Source: Dictyobacter vulcani (GTDB lineage: Bacteria; Chloroflexota; Ktedonobacteria; Ktedonobacterales; Ktedonobacteraceae). From it: a stretch of DNA of 64,000 nt. Positions 52,514-62,726 of this stretch are shown here, piece after piece. The position numbers were made by a program, and so were the translations under genes. The DNA lies in assembly GCF_008974265.1 (NCBI RefSeq), contig NZ_BKZW01000001.1, positions 248,001 through 312,000 on the forward strand, given 5' to 3'. The first letter of the stretch is position 1; each line of letters opens with the position of its first letter. The notes beneath the pieces are model-generated. The model had not been told where the DNA came from. It saw only the letters and a program-made list of their open reading frames with translations, and ran no database searches.

Positions 52514-54027
52514 ATGAAAACCACTTTCTATTCCCGGCGTTCGATGCTGGCGGCGGGTACACTTGCATGTCTGCTTGCGCTGGTAGCTGCCCTCTCCATC
52601 AATGGTTTCCTGGGTACAGCTCATACTCATGCGCAATCAACACTCCCAACACCCAGTCATGTTGTACTGGTCATGGAAGAAAATCATTCTTACAGTGAGA
52701 TTATTAATTCCAGCAGTGCACCCTATATTAACTCTCTGGCTAGTAGCGGAGCATTATTTACCAATTCCTTTGGAGTCACCCACCCGAGCCAACCAAATTA
52801 TTTAGCACTCTACTCGGGATCTACGCAAGGACTTACCAGTGATTCGTGTCCGCATACGTTCAGCGCTCCTGATCTGGGTGGAGAATTAATCAACGCAGGT
52901 TTGAGCTTTAAAGGCTATTCGGAAGGTCTGCCCTCGACTGGTTCAACGGTGTGCACCTCAGGAAGCTATGCACGCAAGCATAATCCCTGGAGTAACTTTA
53001 CCGATGTCCCATCCAGCAATAATCTCCCTTTCACCAGTTTCCCTACCTCCAACTTCAGCTCATTGCCAACGATCTCTTTTGTGGTGCCAAACCTGGCCGA
53101 TGATATGCATGACGGGACTATCCAACAAGGAGATACGTGGCTCAAAAACAATCTCAATTCGTATGCTCAGTGGGCAAAGACCAACAACAGTCTTCTTATT
53201 GTGACCTGGGATGAGGATGATAGCTCACAAAGTAATCAGATTCCCACTTTGTTCGTCGGTCCAATGGTCAAAACCGGTCAGTACGCAGAACAAATCAACC
53301 ACTACAATGTATTGCGAACAATGGAGGACATGTACGGTTTGCCAGCTGCGGATAACAGCGCAAGTGCCTCGGCAATTACAGATTGCTGGCAATCTACTAC
53401 ACCTACACCAACGCCTACACCTAGCCCTACACCCAATCCCACGCCATCACCTACACCAAATCCCACACCAACGCCTACACCCAATCCCACGCCAACGCCT
53501 ACACCCAATCCCACGCCAACGCCTATTCCAACACCCACACCTACACCGAATCCTGGTGGCAATATCTTAACCAATGGTGGTTTTGAGAGTGGTTCAAGCT
53601 CCTGGACTGAGAGTTCATCAGGCGGCTATGAGCTCGTAGACAGCAGCAATCCCATGCTGGTAGCAATAGTGCTGATCTGTGCGGGTACAACTCCTGTACC
53701 GATACCATCTATCAAAAGGCCACTATTCCATCCAGTGCCACGAAGGTCACACTGAGCTACTGGTTGTACATCAGTACCAATGAAACTGGTACCACCTGCT
53801 ACGATTACATCCGCGCACGTCTGCGTACAAGCACTGGGGCAACAATCTCAACACCACAGACACTCTGTAATGCTGATGCGCAAGGTTGGACACAATTCTC
53901 TTTTGATGTAACGTCAGCGCTGTCAAGCTATAAGGGGCAGCAGGTTCAGGTCGCCTTTTTGGGTACCACCGATTCCTCGCTCTCTTCAAACTACTATGTA
54001 GATGATGTCGCCTTGACGGTACAATAA
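52514..54027 (+). CDS. Secreted phosphoesterase with Thr-Pro linker and C-terminal ligand-binding domain (frameshift)
   Basis: Exported alkaline-phosphatase-fold phosphoesterase (acid phosphatase/phospholipase C-like). The signal peptide is at residues 1-41 ([22 protein letters not shown]). The catalytic domain spans about 48-295, with [13 protein letters not shown] (metal and nucleophile region), [26 protein letters not shown] and VTWDEDDS. A Thr-Pro-Asn-Pro repeat linker covers about 297-350. A beta-sandwich carbohydrate-binding-like domain ([11 protein letters not shown], then [10 protein letters not shown]) ends the protein. The frame breaks at a C3 run (53651-53653); adding one C gives a 504-aa protein. 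Probably releases phosphate from organic substrates outside the cell. Confidence 0.88.
53396..53550 (+). repeat. Tandem repeats encoding the Thr-Pro linker
   Basis: Short tandem units of 6, 12 and 24 bp variants of CCTACACCC / AATCCCACGCCAACG within the phosphoesterase gene, encoding (TP)n and TPNP repeats. Such tracts vary in number by slippage and are prone to sequencing error. Confidence 0.8.
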
Positions 54028-54245
54028 GAGCTCACACTGATAGTCCCTTATCAGAAAGACAGGATGAAATTCCTTCTATGGTTCAGGTTCTGGTCCTCTC
54101 ATGAGAGAGCAAACCTCTTAAAACATAGGATGGGGTTTCATCCTTTTTACGTTACGCTTTCTACGCATCCCTTTATACAGGATCATACGTATTAATGTTA
54201 TAAAGTAAACTATTCAATACCTGAAAGGAAGGAAGGAGACAACAA

Positions 54246-54368
54246 ATGTTTAGAAGAGATCGCCATAGGAGAGGAAGAAAAGGCTCACCACTCTTGAGAT
54301 GGGTCGCAGAAACGGTACTGATTACCGCCGCTGCTCGTGTTATTCGTCGCGTAGTACGCGGTCGTTAG
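54246..54368 (+). CDS. 40-aa arginine-rich small membrane-associated protein
   Basis: Forty codons starting MFRRDRHRRGRKG, with a central amphipathic/hydrophobic stretch (LLRWVAETVLITAAA) and an Arg-rich end (RVIRRVVRGR). Fourteen Arg in 40 residues. It has an unusually strong ribosome site, AAGGAAGGAAGGAG, five bases before the ATG. It is free-standing, between the phosphoesterase and a strong hairpin. It resembles small positively charged helices that bind membranes or nucleic acids. Function unknown; the translation signal is the main reason to call it. Confidence 0.65.
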   Translation: MFRRDRHRRGRKGSPLLRWVAETVLITAAARVIRRVVRGR

Positions 54369-54803
54369 TAACATCAGTTAATAGCAATAATTAAATATAA
54401 CAATGAACATTGTTCCTATGGCATTCAAAATCATCATTCTACCCTGGTCGCGGTTCCTATGTGATCACTTTATCAGGTTCAAGCAACCAGAGTATTAACA
54501 GGCATCCTCTGACTGGACGTTTGAGGATGCCTGTTAATACTCTGGTTTTAGAAAATTGCAAAATCTACACCAATGCTTCCATTTTTCTCTGCAAGTCTAT
54601 CCTCTCTCCATTTCTCATCAAGCTGATTCTATACTTGTAAATATATCTGGATTATCTTATCATGATGTAGTTTTGCAAAGATTATACGCTCACATGCGGG
54701 TCGAAGGTAGTGAAGAATTTCTGGAAACTTGCTGCCTGACCTTCGTGCAGCAACGAACATTGTGGCAGACAGGTTTTAGCGCAATGTAGAAAGTAGATAA
54801 GAG
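54369..54803. other. Intergenic region upstream of the S9 peptidase
   Basis: About 435 bases. It contains the 25-bp hairpin at 54485-54547 and, closer to the peptidase, AT-rich sequence with possible promoter hexamers. Nothing else is recognised. Confidence 0.4.
54485..54547 (+). terminator. 25-bp perfect hairpin terminator after the Arg-rich small gene
   Basis: Perfect 25-bp stem (54485-54509 / 54523-54547) with a 13-nt loop, followed by TTTTAG. It lies about 115 nt downstream of the small gene. The stem is longer than needed for termination and could also be a processed RNA or a small palindromic repeat element. Confidence 0.6.
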
Positions 54804-56960
54804 ATGACAGATAAAAAGTTATCCCTGAAGGACGTCGCACGTTATCCACGTCCTGGCATGGACGTGCCAATTGGCATAAAGTTTACCCCTGATAGTCAAA
54901 AGGTTACCTATCGGATGGGGGCAGAAGGCTCGCGGGCTCAGGAGTTGTGGACGTATGATCTGAACAGTAGAGAGCGACGACAACTCACGAAATTGACCAG
55001 TGGTACAGTAAAATCGAATGGTCAGCTATCTCTTGATGAAGAATTACGACGCGAACGCAGTCGCCAACGCGAGCTAGGCGTCACCAGTTACCAATTCACG
55101 CAGGCAACGGAAGACACACCGCTCATCTTGGTGGTTCCTTTTGAGGGACGGCTTTATAGCGCGCGCGGTGAGGAAAGCCTGATGCCACTAACAGGCAGTG
55201 AGGGAGCGATCGATGCACGACTCAGCCCGGATGGGTCGCAAGTAGCCTTCGTGCGCTCCGATGAGCTCCATGTTGTCGCGACCGATGGAACAGGCCAGCC
55301 ACTAACCCTCACCAGCGGCGCAGCAGAAGGAATAACCAATGGTCTGTCAGAGTACATTGCTCAGGAAGAGATGGATCGTTCGGAAGGTTATTGGTGGAGT
55401 CCTGATGGCACACACATTGCGTTCGTAAGAGCAGACAGTCGCCATATTCCTCGCTATCCTATCGTGCACCAGGGAACAGAGAAAGTTGCAGTAGAGGAGC
55501 ATCGCTATCCATTCGCAGGCATGCGCAATGTCGTAGTGCAACTGGGCGTTGTGGCGGTGGATGGACACCCAGAGGATGTAACCTGGATGGATCTGGGTAC
55601 AAACGACGATATCTATCTGGCACGTGTGGCCTGGAGACCCGATGGTGTGCTGGTGGCACTGATCCAATCACGCGATCAGACCATGCAGCGCCTGGTCACT
55701 TTGGATCCTCAGAGCGGCACAGCAACGACATTAATCGAGGAGCAAGGTCAACCCTGGCTCAATCTTCACGATGACCTGCGCTTCTTACGCTCGGGCGAAT
55801 TTATCTGGTCAAGCGAGCAAACAGACTTTCGCCATCTTTCGCTCCATGATCGTGAGGGACGTAAGATACGAACACTGACTGAAGGACCATGGATGGTAAC
55901 TGGTCAGGTGGCCGTCGACGAGGATCAGCGCCTCGTCTATTTCCAGGGAACCGGTGAAGGACCACTGGAGCGGCATCTCTATGCAGTCTCGCTTGATGGT
56001 GGCCCTATTCGTCGCTTAACACAGGAACCTGGCTGGCACGATGTAGTCATCTCACCAAACCGGAACTTTTTCGTCGATACCTGGCAAAGTCCTTCCCATC
56101 CACCTCGCCTGACTGTACGCAGTCTGGTAGATGGGAAGGAACGTGATCTGCTATTCGAGTCTAAAGAGATCACGCTCGAATCCCTTGGGCTCTGTGTGCC
56201 GGAGACCATCAGTTTTCACACAAGCGATGGTACATTGCTCTATGGAGCCATCTATGCCTCAGAGCAAACTCGCTCCGCTGGCCAACCGCGACCATTGGTG
56301 GTGGCCGTTTATGGAGGTCCACACGCTCAGACAGTTACCAGTAGCTGGTCCCTCACCACAGATTTGCGTGCGCAATATCTGGCCCAGCAAGGCTTTGTCG
56401 TGCTGAAAGTCGACAACCGCGGCAGTGCTAATCGCGGTCTGGCCTTCGAGTCCGCCATCGCACATTCGCTGGGACAGATCGAAGTAGACGACCAGGTGGA
56501 GGGTGTACGTTTCCTCTCAAGTCGCCCATACGTTGATAGCGATCGCGTGGGCATCTATGGCTGGAGCTATGGCGGCTATATGACTTGCAGGGCGCTGCTG
56601 CGAGCACCAGAAGTGTTCAAAGCTGGTATTGCTGGCGCGCCGGTCACTTTCTGGGAGGGATATGATACCCACTATACAGAGCGTTACCTGGGACAACCAA
56701 CCACCAATGCAGCAGGCTACACGTCCAGTTCGGTGCTGCCCTATGTTGAGAAACTGACAGGCAAATTGCTACTGGTGCATGGCATAGTAGATGAAAATGT
56801 ACATGCCCGCCATAGCATGCGGCTAATCGAAGCCCTCACGACGGCAGCAAGAGACTACGAACTGATGCTATTCCCAGAAGCGCGACACATGCCCCGCAAT
56901 CCCGCGCACCTTGAATATCTGGAGCAACGCCTGGTAGAGTTCCTGCGTCGTCAATTGTAG
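54804..56960 (+). CDS. S9-family serine peptidase (dipeptidyl-peptidase IV-like)
   Basis: 718-aa prolyl-oligopeptidase-family enzyme. The N-terminal beta-propeller covers residues from about 20 to 440 and includes the DPP4-type Glu pair in AQEEMDRSEGYWWSP, which binds the free N-terminus of substrates. The C-terminal alpha/beta-hydrolase has the triad Ser588 (GWSYGGYM), Asp663 (HGIVDENVH) and His695 (EARHMP). No signal peptide is visible, so cytoplasmic. It removes dipeptides, probably after Pro or Ala. The ATG at 54804 follows GATAAGAG. Confidence 0.93.
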   Translation: MTDKKLSLKDVARYPRPGMDVPIGIKFTPDSQKVTYRMGAEGSRAQELWTYDLNSRERRQLTKLTSGTVKSNGQLSLDEELRRERSRQRELGVTSYQFTQATEDTPLILVVPFEGRLYSARGEESLMPLTGSEGAIDARLSPDGSQVAFVRSDELHVVATDGTGQPLTLTSGAAEGITNGLSEYIAQEEMDRSEGYWWSPDGTHIAFVRADSRHIPRYPIVHQGTEKVAVEEHRYPFAGMRNVVVQLGVVAVDGHPEDVTWMDLGTNDDIYLARVAWRPDGVLVALIQSRDQTMQRLVTLDPQSGTATTLIEEQGQPWLNLHDDLRFLRSGEFIWSSEQTDFRHLSLHDREGRKIRTLTEGPWMVTGQVAVDEDQRLVYFQGTGEGPLERHLYAVSLDGGPIRRLTQEPGWHDVVISPNRNFFVDTWQSPSHPPRLTVRSLVDGKERDLLFESKEITLESLGLCVPETISFHTSDGTLLYGAIYASEQTRSAGQPRPLVVAVYGGPHAQTVTSSWSLTTDLRAQYLAQQGFVVLKVDNRGSANRGLAFESAIAHSLGQIEVDDQVEGVRFLSSRPYVDSDRVGIYGWSYGGYMTCRALLRAPEVFKAGIAGAPVTFWEGYDTHYTERYLGQPTTNAAGYTSSSVLPYVEKLTGKLLLVHGIVDENVHARHSMRLIEALTTAARDYELMLFPEARHMPRNPAHLEYLEQRLVEFLRRQL

Positions 56961-56971
56961 AAATAATTGTG

Positions 56972-57020
56972 TGCTCACATCAACACTCTGTAAGCAAGCA
57001 AAGCGGTATTGGTGTGAGCA
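56972..57020. terminator. Hairpin terminator between convergent S9 peptidase and SWIM genes
   Basis: 12-bp stem (TGCTCACATCAA, 56972-56983, with TTGGTGTGAGCA, 57009-57020, one G-U pair) followed by TTATTTC on the plus strand, between the two convergent stops. Confidence 0.65.
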
Positions 57021-57860
57021 TTATTTCATTTGTTTATTTTTGGTACGGACACGCTCATAGAGTTCTTCCATGGTGCGGATAAATGAGACATTCTTGTGCC
57101 AGAATGCTGGATAGTCTCCTTGCTTTTTGATCAGGAGTGCAGGCACGGCAGGTTGGGAGAGACTCACTGGTTGCTCGGCAGGCAAGCGGGTCGCACCGGT
57201 CCAGAATTCTTTGTGGCTGGCAATTTGAGCCGGTCGGGTGTCAGGACGTGTATAGTAGGATGTCGCCGGCTTGATATCAGGCTCATTCGCAGTCAGAGCA
57301 GTAGCCAGACTCGCTCCAAGTGGTGTTCTGGCCAGTTCCGCTTGTAGATCTTTCCTGGAGAGTCCACGTAAAGCAAACATGACGAAAGGATCTTTGTCCA
57401 GCGCAGAGGCCAAGAGATAATAGACACCGGCGATGTGTTTACAGGGATTGGCATAATCTGGACATGAGCAATCGGTCTTAAAGTCTCGCTCGCTGTGTGG
57501 TAACAGATGCAAGTCAAGTTCTGAGAATACATCTTCAATAGTATCAGGCATCTCATTCATCAAGAGTTTGGTAATCAGGTCTGCGCGAGTCGCAATTTTA
57601 TGGATGACTTTGGCCCAATCACTGGCACTGATAGCTTTAATGCTAATTGAGGTTTTATAAATGGGCTCTTCATACACATCGTAATAGGGATTGATAGAGC
57701 CGCGCACTTTAGCTGCGACTACCCCACGATCCAGTTTATAGCTAATGATACGTCCATTCGTGGCATATGAGCGCCCACGGCTCAGGCGACCAGCATCAGT
57801 AAATGCTTCCAGGGCCTGGATAAAGCGCTGGCCCCACCAGGTTCGACTAAACTGTGTCAT
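57021..57860 (-). CDS. SWIM zinc-finger protein
   Basis: 279-aa protein with a SWIM zinc finger: DCSCPDYANPCKHIAGVYY around residues 125-147 (CxC...CxH). The N-terminal part (TWWGQRFIQALEAFTD) is the region seen in SWIM proteins paired with bacterial SNF2 helicases. It starts 5 nt after the stop of the SNF2-type gene, so the two are translated together. It likely guides the helicase to nucleic acid or a protein target. The role of this pair is not established. Confidence 0.88.
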   Translation of the reverse strand: MTQFSRTWWGQRFIQALEAFTDAGRLSRGRSYATNGRIISYKLDRGVVAAKVRGSINPYYDVYEEPIYKTSISIKAISASDWAKVIHKIATRADLITKLLMNEMPDTIEDVFSELDLHLLPHSERDFKTDCSCPDYANPCKHIAGVYYLLASALDKDPFVMFALRGLSRKDLQAELARTPLGASLATALTANEPDIKPATSYYTRPDTRPAQIASHKEFWTGATRLPAEQPVSLSQPAVPALLIKKQGDYPAFWHKNVSFIRTMEELYERVRTKNKQMK

Positions 57861-57865
57861 CGTTT

Positions 57866-60800
57866 TTACTCCATAACTGCGCTGCGCCGTAGCGTGATAA
57901 GGTCTTTAAAAGTATTATTATCAAGTTCCGTCAACCAGGACTCGTCAGTTCCTACGACCAGAGACGAGAGTCGCTTTTTGTCTTCAATCATGGCATCAAT
58001 GCGCTCTTCCATGGTCCCGGTGGCAATAAATTTATGCACGAAAACGTTTTTGCGCTGACCGATACGGAAGGCACGGTCGGTTGCCTGATCTTCAACTGAA
58101 GGATTCCACCAGCGATCGAAGTGAAAAACGTGGTTGGCTCTGGTAAGGTTCAGACCAACGCCACCTGCTCGCAGTGAAAGGATAAAAAGCGATGGCTCGG
58201 TCGCAGGATCCTGAAACTCGGTGACCATTTTTTCACGCCTGGCTACAGGAGTGCCACCATGCAAGTAGTACGTATTGTAGTGCTGTTTATGCTCAAGATA
58301 GCGTTCCAGGGCGCTCCCGATCTCCGTAAACTGCGTAAAGATCAGCGCACTCTCTCCACTGTCGATCACCTCTTCCACCATCTCGATGAGCCGTTGCAGC
58401 TTGTGAGAGCGCTCCGTAGTAAAGGCACTGCCATCCTGCAAGAACTGCATCGGATGGTTGCATATCTGTTTGAGTCGTAACAACGTCGAGAGAATCAGGC
58501 CTTTACGCTGGATACCCTCAGCCTCTTCCAATTGCTCCATTACATCTTTGACCACGGCTTCATAAAGCGAGGCTTGCTCAGACGAGAGGGTACAATACAT
58601 TTTTTGCTCAATCTTATCTGGCAGGTCGTTGATGATACGTTTATCGGTCTTCACGCGCCGTAAGATAAACGGCTCGACCAGCTTTTTTAAGATCGTGGAT
58701 TGTACTGCATCATTATCTTTGTAGATCGGAAGCTCGAATTCTTTGCGGAATTGAGACTCTTTGCCCAGGTAACCAGGATTGAGGAAATTAAAGATAGACC
58801 ATAAATCTCGCAAACGGTTTTCGACGGGTGTACCAGTCAGAGCCAGACGATGCGGAGCAGCCAGTTTAAGGATAGCACGCGTCTGGGCCGCCTGTGGGTT
58901 CTTGATATTCTGTGCCTCATCGACGACAACACGATGCCAATCAATACTCTGTAACAGCTTTTCATCCAGACGAGCCAGGGCAAATGAAGTCAGGACAACA
59001 TCCTGTTCTTGATACATTTCCAGAAATGCCTGTTTATCTTTGGGTCGCGTGCCGCCCTGATGTACCAATACCTGCAGTTTTGGCGCAAAACGCTCAATCT
59101 CTTTACGCCAGTTGCCCAGCACCGATGTCGGAGCGATGATCATTGTTGGCCCGACAGACTCTCCTCCCTCACGTTCCTTGAGCAAACAAGCAATCACTTG
59201 CAGGGTTTTACCCAGCCCCATGTCGTCCGCCAGGCACGGATTCAAACCCAGACTTTCCAGGTAGTGTAACCAGGCCACACCACGCTTCTGGTACTCGCGT
59301 AACGTCCCCTGTAAAGCCACTGGATCATCAATGGGAGCAATGGTATTTTTATTATCGAGTTGGGAAAGCATATCCTGTAAGCTCTGATCATACTCCCATT
59401 CCAGATCATCGGCCCCTTGCGCACCAAGCTTCAACATATCCATTAATGAGATCTCGGTGGATTCATTTTGATGGGTCTGCCAGAACTCAAGCATTTGCTG
59501 CATCTTTTCGCGATCGAGCTCCATCCATTGTCCTCGAAACTGGACTAAGGATGTTTTGGCGTTAACCAATTGCCGCCATTCTTCTTCCGAAACAACCTGT
59601 CCACCAATTGAGAGTTCATAGCTATAGTCAACAACTTTTTTGAGACTAAGATGACCGCCAGAGGCAGCCGCAGTAGATCCTTTAGAGGAACGAAGAGAGG
59701 TTTTGAGGCGAACTTTACTACGCCGCCTGCCTTCAGGAGTCCACCAGGAGGGCACACGCACAATATATCCAGAATCCTCAAGTACCCAGGCACTCTCCTT
59801 CAAAAAGGTAAATGCCTCATCAAGGGTCAGTTGAAACCCAACTGGCTTGTCAGTTGCCAACCCCTCCCATATTTTTGGATAGATGCGCGCGGCATAGCCC
59901 AGGGCCAGCAAAAGATTTTTTTCAAAATCCGTCCCAAAAGAGCGTGCAGCCTCGGTGCGTTTTTTTGACTGGAGATCCCAGTACTCATCCAGACTCAATT
60001 GGAGTGAGGGATCATGTTTTGCCACCACTAAAAAGTGCATCTGCCAGTTATCCATGTCAGTGAAGGCAGCTTCTTCCAGACGAAAACATAACGTAAAACC
60101 TGCATCCATATGTGCTTGCGTTAAGTTGTTACGCCAGGCTAACCAGTGCTTATAATCTTCAATGGTCTCAGCAGAACCCTGACTGAGTGCCGGGCGATAG
60201 GGATAGATACACCTGTACAACAGTGTGTCAGCAATCTGGCGCTCAAAGGTTCCGGTAAAAGGGGTAGTGGTAACAACGTTGTGGAGCATATTTTCAGCGA
60301 AATGGCGCAGCAAAGGCTCTTTCTCAAATAGCTGCGCATTATTTATCGTGTTCAGACCTGCGGTACACACGCCTGGCATCGCGTCAACATAACGCTGAAT
60401 GGTCGTCTCATATGTATCGGATAGTAATTCCCAGTCTGGATGAAGTTTAAAACGGGCTTCTTTTATCGCCGTCTTTTTACTACGAGAACTTTTCTCTTCC
60501 ACGGATGTCAGGGCCTGGTATTTTAAAGCCGGGATGTACTGGTCCTTCACAATGATCGCTTTGAGGGCCTGAGTATATTGATGCCAGAATAAAAGGTCAG
60601 CGCCCAGTTGAAAATCCTCAGCCCCATTCAGGGCCATAAAATGGATCAGGTTCAAGGTGGTAATGATCTCGGATACCTGATAGCAACATACCTGCCAGGG
60701 CTGCAACTCAAATTCTAGTGGCTCATCCTCCTCTACATAGCGTAACAGTTCAAAAGAGGCAGCGGGCTTACCGTCAGCGGTCGGCAACAGGAAATATTGA

Positions 60801-61027
60801 CTACACAACTTGCTCGTCAATGTACCTGAAGGAGGCTCTTGCAAGCCAAATTTCTCAGAGAGAAAGGATATCAGGACTTCCTGTGTCAGGTGGCGGGGGT
60901 GGACAGCAGCAGTGCTGTTTTTTACCGCTGGCAGCGGTTTATCTGTCTCTACCCAGAGATAGAAGGCTCCCCCTTGAATAAACTCCTGCGAAGCATCAGG
61001 AATCCAGGTTCCATGGATAATATGCAT
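57866..61027 (-). CDS. SNF2/SWI2-family DEAD-like helicase
   Basis: 1053-aa superfamily 2 translocase. The N-terminal about 540 residues are an uncharacterised SNF2-associated region. Motif I is ADDMGLGKTLQVIA, motif II DEAQNIKNPQ, motif III ALTGTPVENRL, motif V LRAGGVGLNLTRA and motif VI QATDRAFRIGQ, all intact. This is the bacterial SNF2 type that is usually paired with a SWIM protein, as here (5 nt downstream). It remodels protein-DNA or protein-RNA complexes using ATP; the bacterial target is unknown. ATG at 61027 with AGGAGCACC upstream. Confidence 0.93.
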   Translation of the reverse strand: MHIIHGTWIPDASQEFIQGGAFYLWVETDKPLPAVKNSTAAVHPRHLTQEVLISFLSEKFGLQEPPSGTLTSKLCSQYFLLPTADGKPAASFELLRYVEEDEPLEFELQPWQVCCYQVSEIITTLNLIHFMALNGAEDFQLGADLLFWHQYTQALKAIIVKDQYIPALKYQALTSVEEKSSRSKKTAIKEARFKLHPDWELLSDTYETTIQRYVDAMPGVCTAGLNTINNAQLFEKEPLLRHFAENMLHNVVTTTPFTGTFERQIADTLLYRCIYPYRPALSQGSAETIEDYKHWLAWRNNLTQAHMDAGFTLCFRLEEAAFTDMDNWQMHFLVVAKHDPSLQLSLDEYWDLQSKKRTEAARSFGTDFEKNLLLALGYAARIYPKIWEGLATDKPVGFQLTLDEAFTFLKESAWVLEDSGYIVRVPSWWTPEGRRRSKVRLKTSLRSSKGSTAAASGGHLSLKKVVDYSYELSIGGQVVSEEEWRQLVNAKTSLVQFRGQWMELDREKMQQMLEFWQTHQNESTEISLMDMLKLGAQGADDLEWEYDQSLQDMLSQLDNKNTIAPIDDPVALQGTLREYQKRGVAWLHYLESLGLNPCLADDMGLGKTLQVIACLLKEREGGESVGPTMIIAPTSVLGNWRKEIERFAPKLQVLVHQGGTRPKDKQAFLEMYQEQDVVLTSFALARLDEKLLQSIDWHRVVVDEAQNIKNPQAAQTRAILKLAAPHRLALTGTPVENRLRDLWSIFNFLNPGYLGKESQFRKEFELPIYKDNDAVQSTILKKLVEPFILRRVKTDKRIINDLPDKIEQKMYCTLSSEQASLYEAVVKDVMEQLEEAEGIQRKGLILSTLLRLKQICNHPMQFLQDGSAFTTERSHKLQRLIEMVEEVIDSGESALIFTQFTEIGSALERYLEHKQHYNTYYLHGGTPVARREKMVTEFQDPATEPSLFILSLRAGGVGLNLTRANHVFHFDRWWNPSVEDQATDRAFRIGQRKNVFVHKFIATGTMEERIDAMIEDKKRLSSLVVGTDESWLTELDNNTFKDLITLRRSAVME

Positions 61028-61206
61028 GCGGTGCTCCTGATATGAGTTACGACATTATGAATATGTATCAATCGTACTCACGATATATTTTTATGGAATT
61101 TTTTCGCACAGCATAACATATTGCGTCCACTACTGTCGAACATTGAATAAACTGATGAACTTCATCATATTACTCATAATATCCCTGTAATACTCAAGGA
61201 ATGGTG

Positions 61207-62726
61207 CTATACCAGTCCGGGGAAAAAATCTTGCTTGATCTGGTCGCTTTTTACACCAGCACTCTCAAGGACTTTTGCATAGCCTCTGACCATCTCCGGC
61301 GGACCCGATAGATAGAAAGTGCGCTCGGTATAATCAGGAATCGTCTGCCAGATCATTTGCTCGGTTATTCTGCCGACAAAGCCAGGCCAGTCTCGTGGAA
61401 TAGCGGCGGTGTCTGTGAGCGTATAAAACAGTTTCAGACCAAGCTCATTATAGGCGGCATGCAAAATGTCTTTGTAGACAATCTCATTGCTGGTTCTATT
61501 CACATAGAACATAACAATGTCACGGCGCTGACGCTTATCCAGTAGATACTTTAGCATGCTTCTGAAGGGGGTAATGCCGATGCCTCCCGCAATGAAAGCT
61601 AGCTTCTGGGAAGGATCTGCTGGTAACGTGAAATCTCCAGCAATCTGGGCAGCAACTATTTTTGTTTTCCCATCTGCTGCATACAAAGCATTTTTAAAAC
61701 TGCTCCCTTTATCGTAAAAACGCACACCCAGATGTACGTTATTCTCGGTTGGCGATGAAGCCAGGGTAAAGTAGCGGCGATTCCCCTGCTATCTGCATGA
61801 GGATGGCTCAGCGTAAATTCCATATATTGTCCGGGCGCAAATGAAAGTTTCTGGGAAGGCTTGAATACAAAATCCAGCAGACCAGGACCCATCTTGATTT
61901 TCCTGCTGAGTTTGAGTACAACTTTTTGTTTTGGACTCACCAGATACGCAAAAACATTACCAATCACCAGGGCCAGTTCTGGAGTTAAGTAGAACGAGCC
62001 AAAATGTATCTGCGGGACGAATAAGATACCAACAATGATGGCATAGATCCACCGCAAGTTTTTGGTTGGTGGGGCGGTCAGTGGCTCTGTAAGCATGATA
62101 AAGGCGAAAAAGAAGAGTGGCGAGAGCAGTAACAATTGCTTCAGTTCGGTGACGATTGGCTTGCCCTGTAACACCGTGAAGATGCTCACCACTACCAGAG
62201 CAACCGCGCAAAAGATGATTGTCATATCCAGTTGGCGCAGTTTACGGGCAATCAATACACCACCAATGATGACAACGGGCGCCATGCTCGCGGTCCCTAC
62301 CCACCAACTCGCAGATTCATTGAGGGCAAATGCAGTAATCACAACCGCAATCGCTGCAGGATTAAAGATATGCTTTTTATAAATTGCCAGAATGTATTTG
62401 GAAGACATCGCCAGGATGGCCGACCAGCCCAGGAACTGGAAAGTGATTGGAGATTGTCCTGGATCGATGATAAGGGCCAGTATCAGGGCGGTAATTGTCG
62501 CTGATTCAATATTGGTCGGCACTTCAAAGACAAAGGCAAAGACGGTATTCATGGCCCAGCAAATAACCACCAGCAAGGCAGTTGATGCCAGGAGGGTTAC
62601 TGGAGAGAAAGGCAGCAAGTGAAAGTATGCCAGAACAGCTCCCATGCCAATCAAAGCAATCAAGACATAGAGCACCAGGCGATACATAGTTATGCGGTCT
62701 AAGAGAGAATCTATTTTAGCTATCAT
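61207..62726 (-). CDS. NqrB/RnfD-like membrane protein fused to ferredoxin-reductase domain (frameshift)
   Basis: About 506 aa after correcting one missing G (minus strand) at the run 61783-61786. Residues 1-275 form 8 to 9 membrane helices like NqrB/RnfD, with the conserved SATITALILALIIDPG and FNPAAIAVVITA loops. From about 275 is a ferredoxin-NADP reductase-type FAD/NAD domain with FAPGQYMEFTLSH, (R)RYFTLASSP after correction, FIAGGIGITPFRSML and YLSGPPEMV. It would pass electrons from NAD(P)H through FAD to membrane flavin and on to the FMN-binding partner. It overlaps ApbE by 4 nt. The middle gene of a three-gene redox operon is ApbE. Confidence 0.88.

Noticed and set aside
53396..53550. 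Periodic repeats as a CRISPR array
   Set aside because: Units are contiguous, encode (TP)n in frame with a coding sequence, and there are no spacers or cas genes.
53302..53574. Gly-Val repeat protein on the minus strand
   Set aside because: It is the reverse complement of the Thr-Pro repeat linker of the secreted phosphoesterase.
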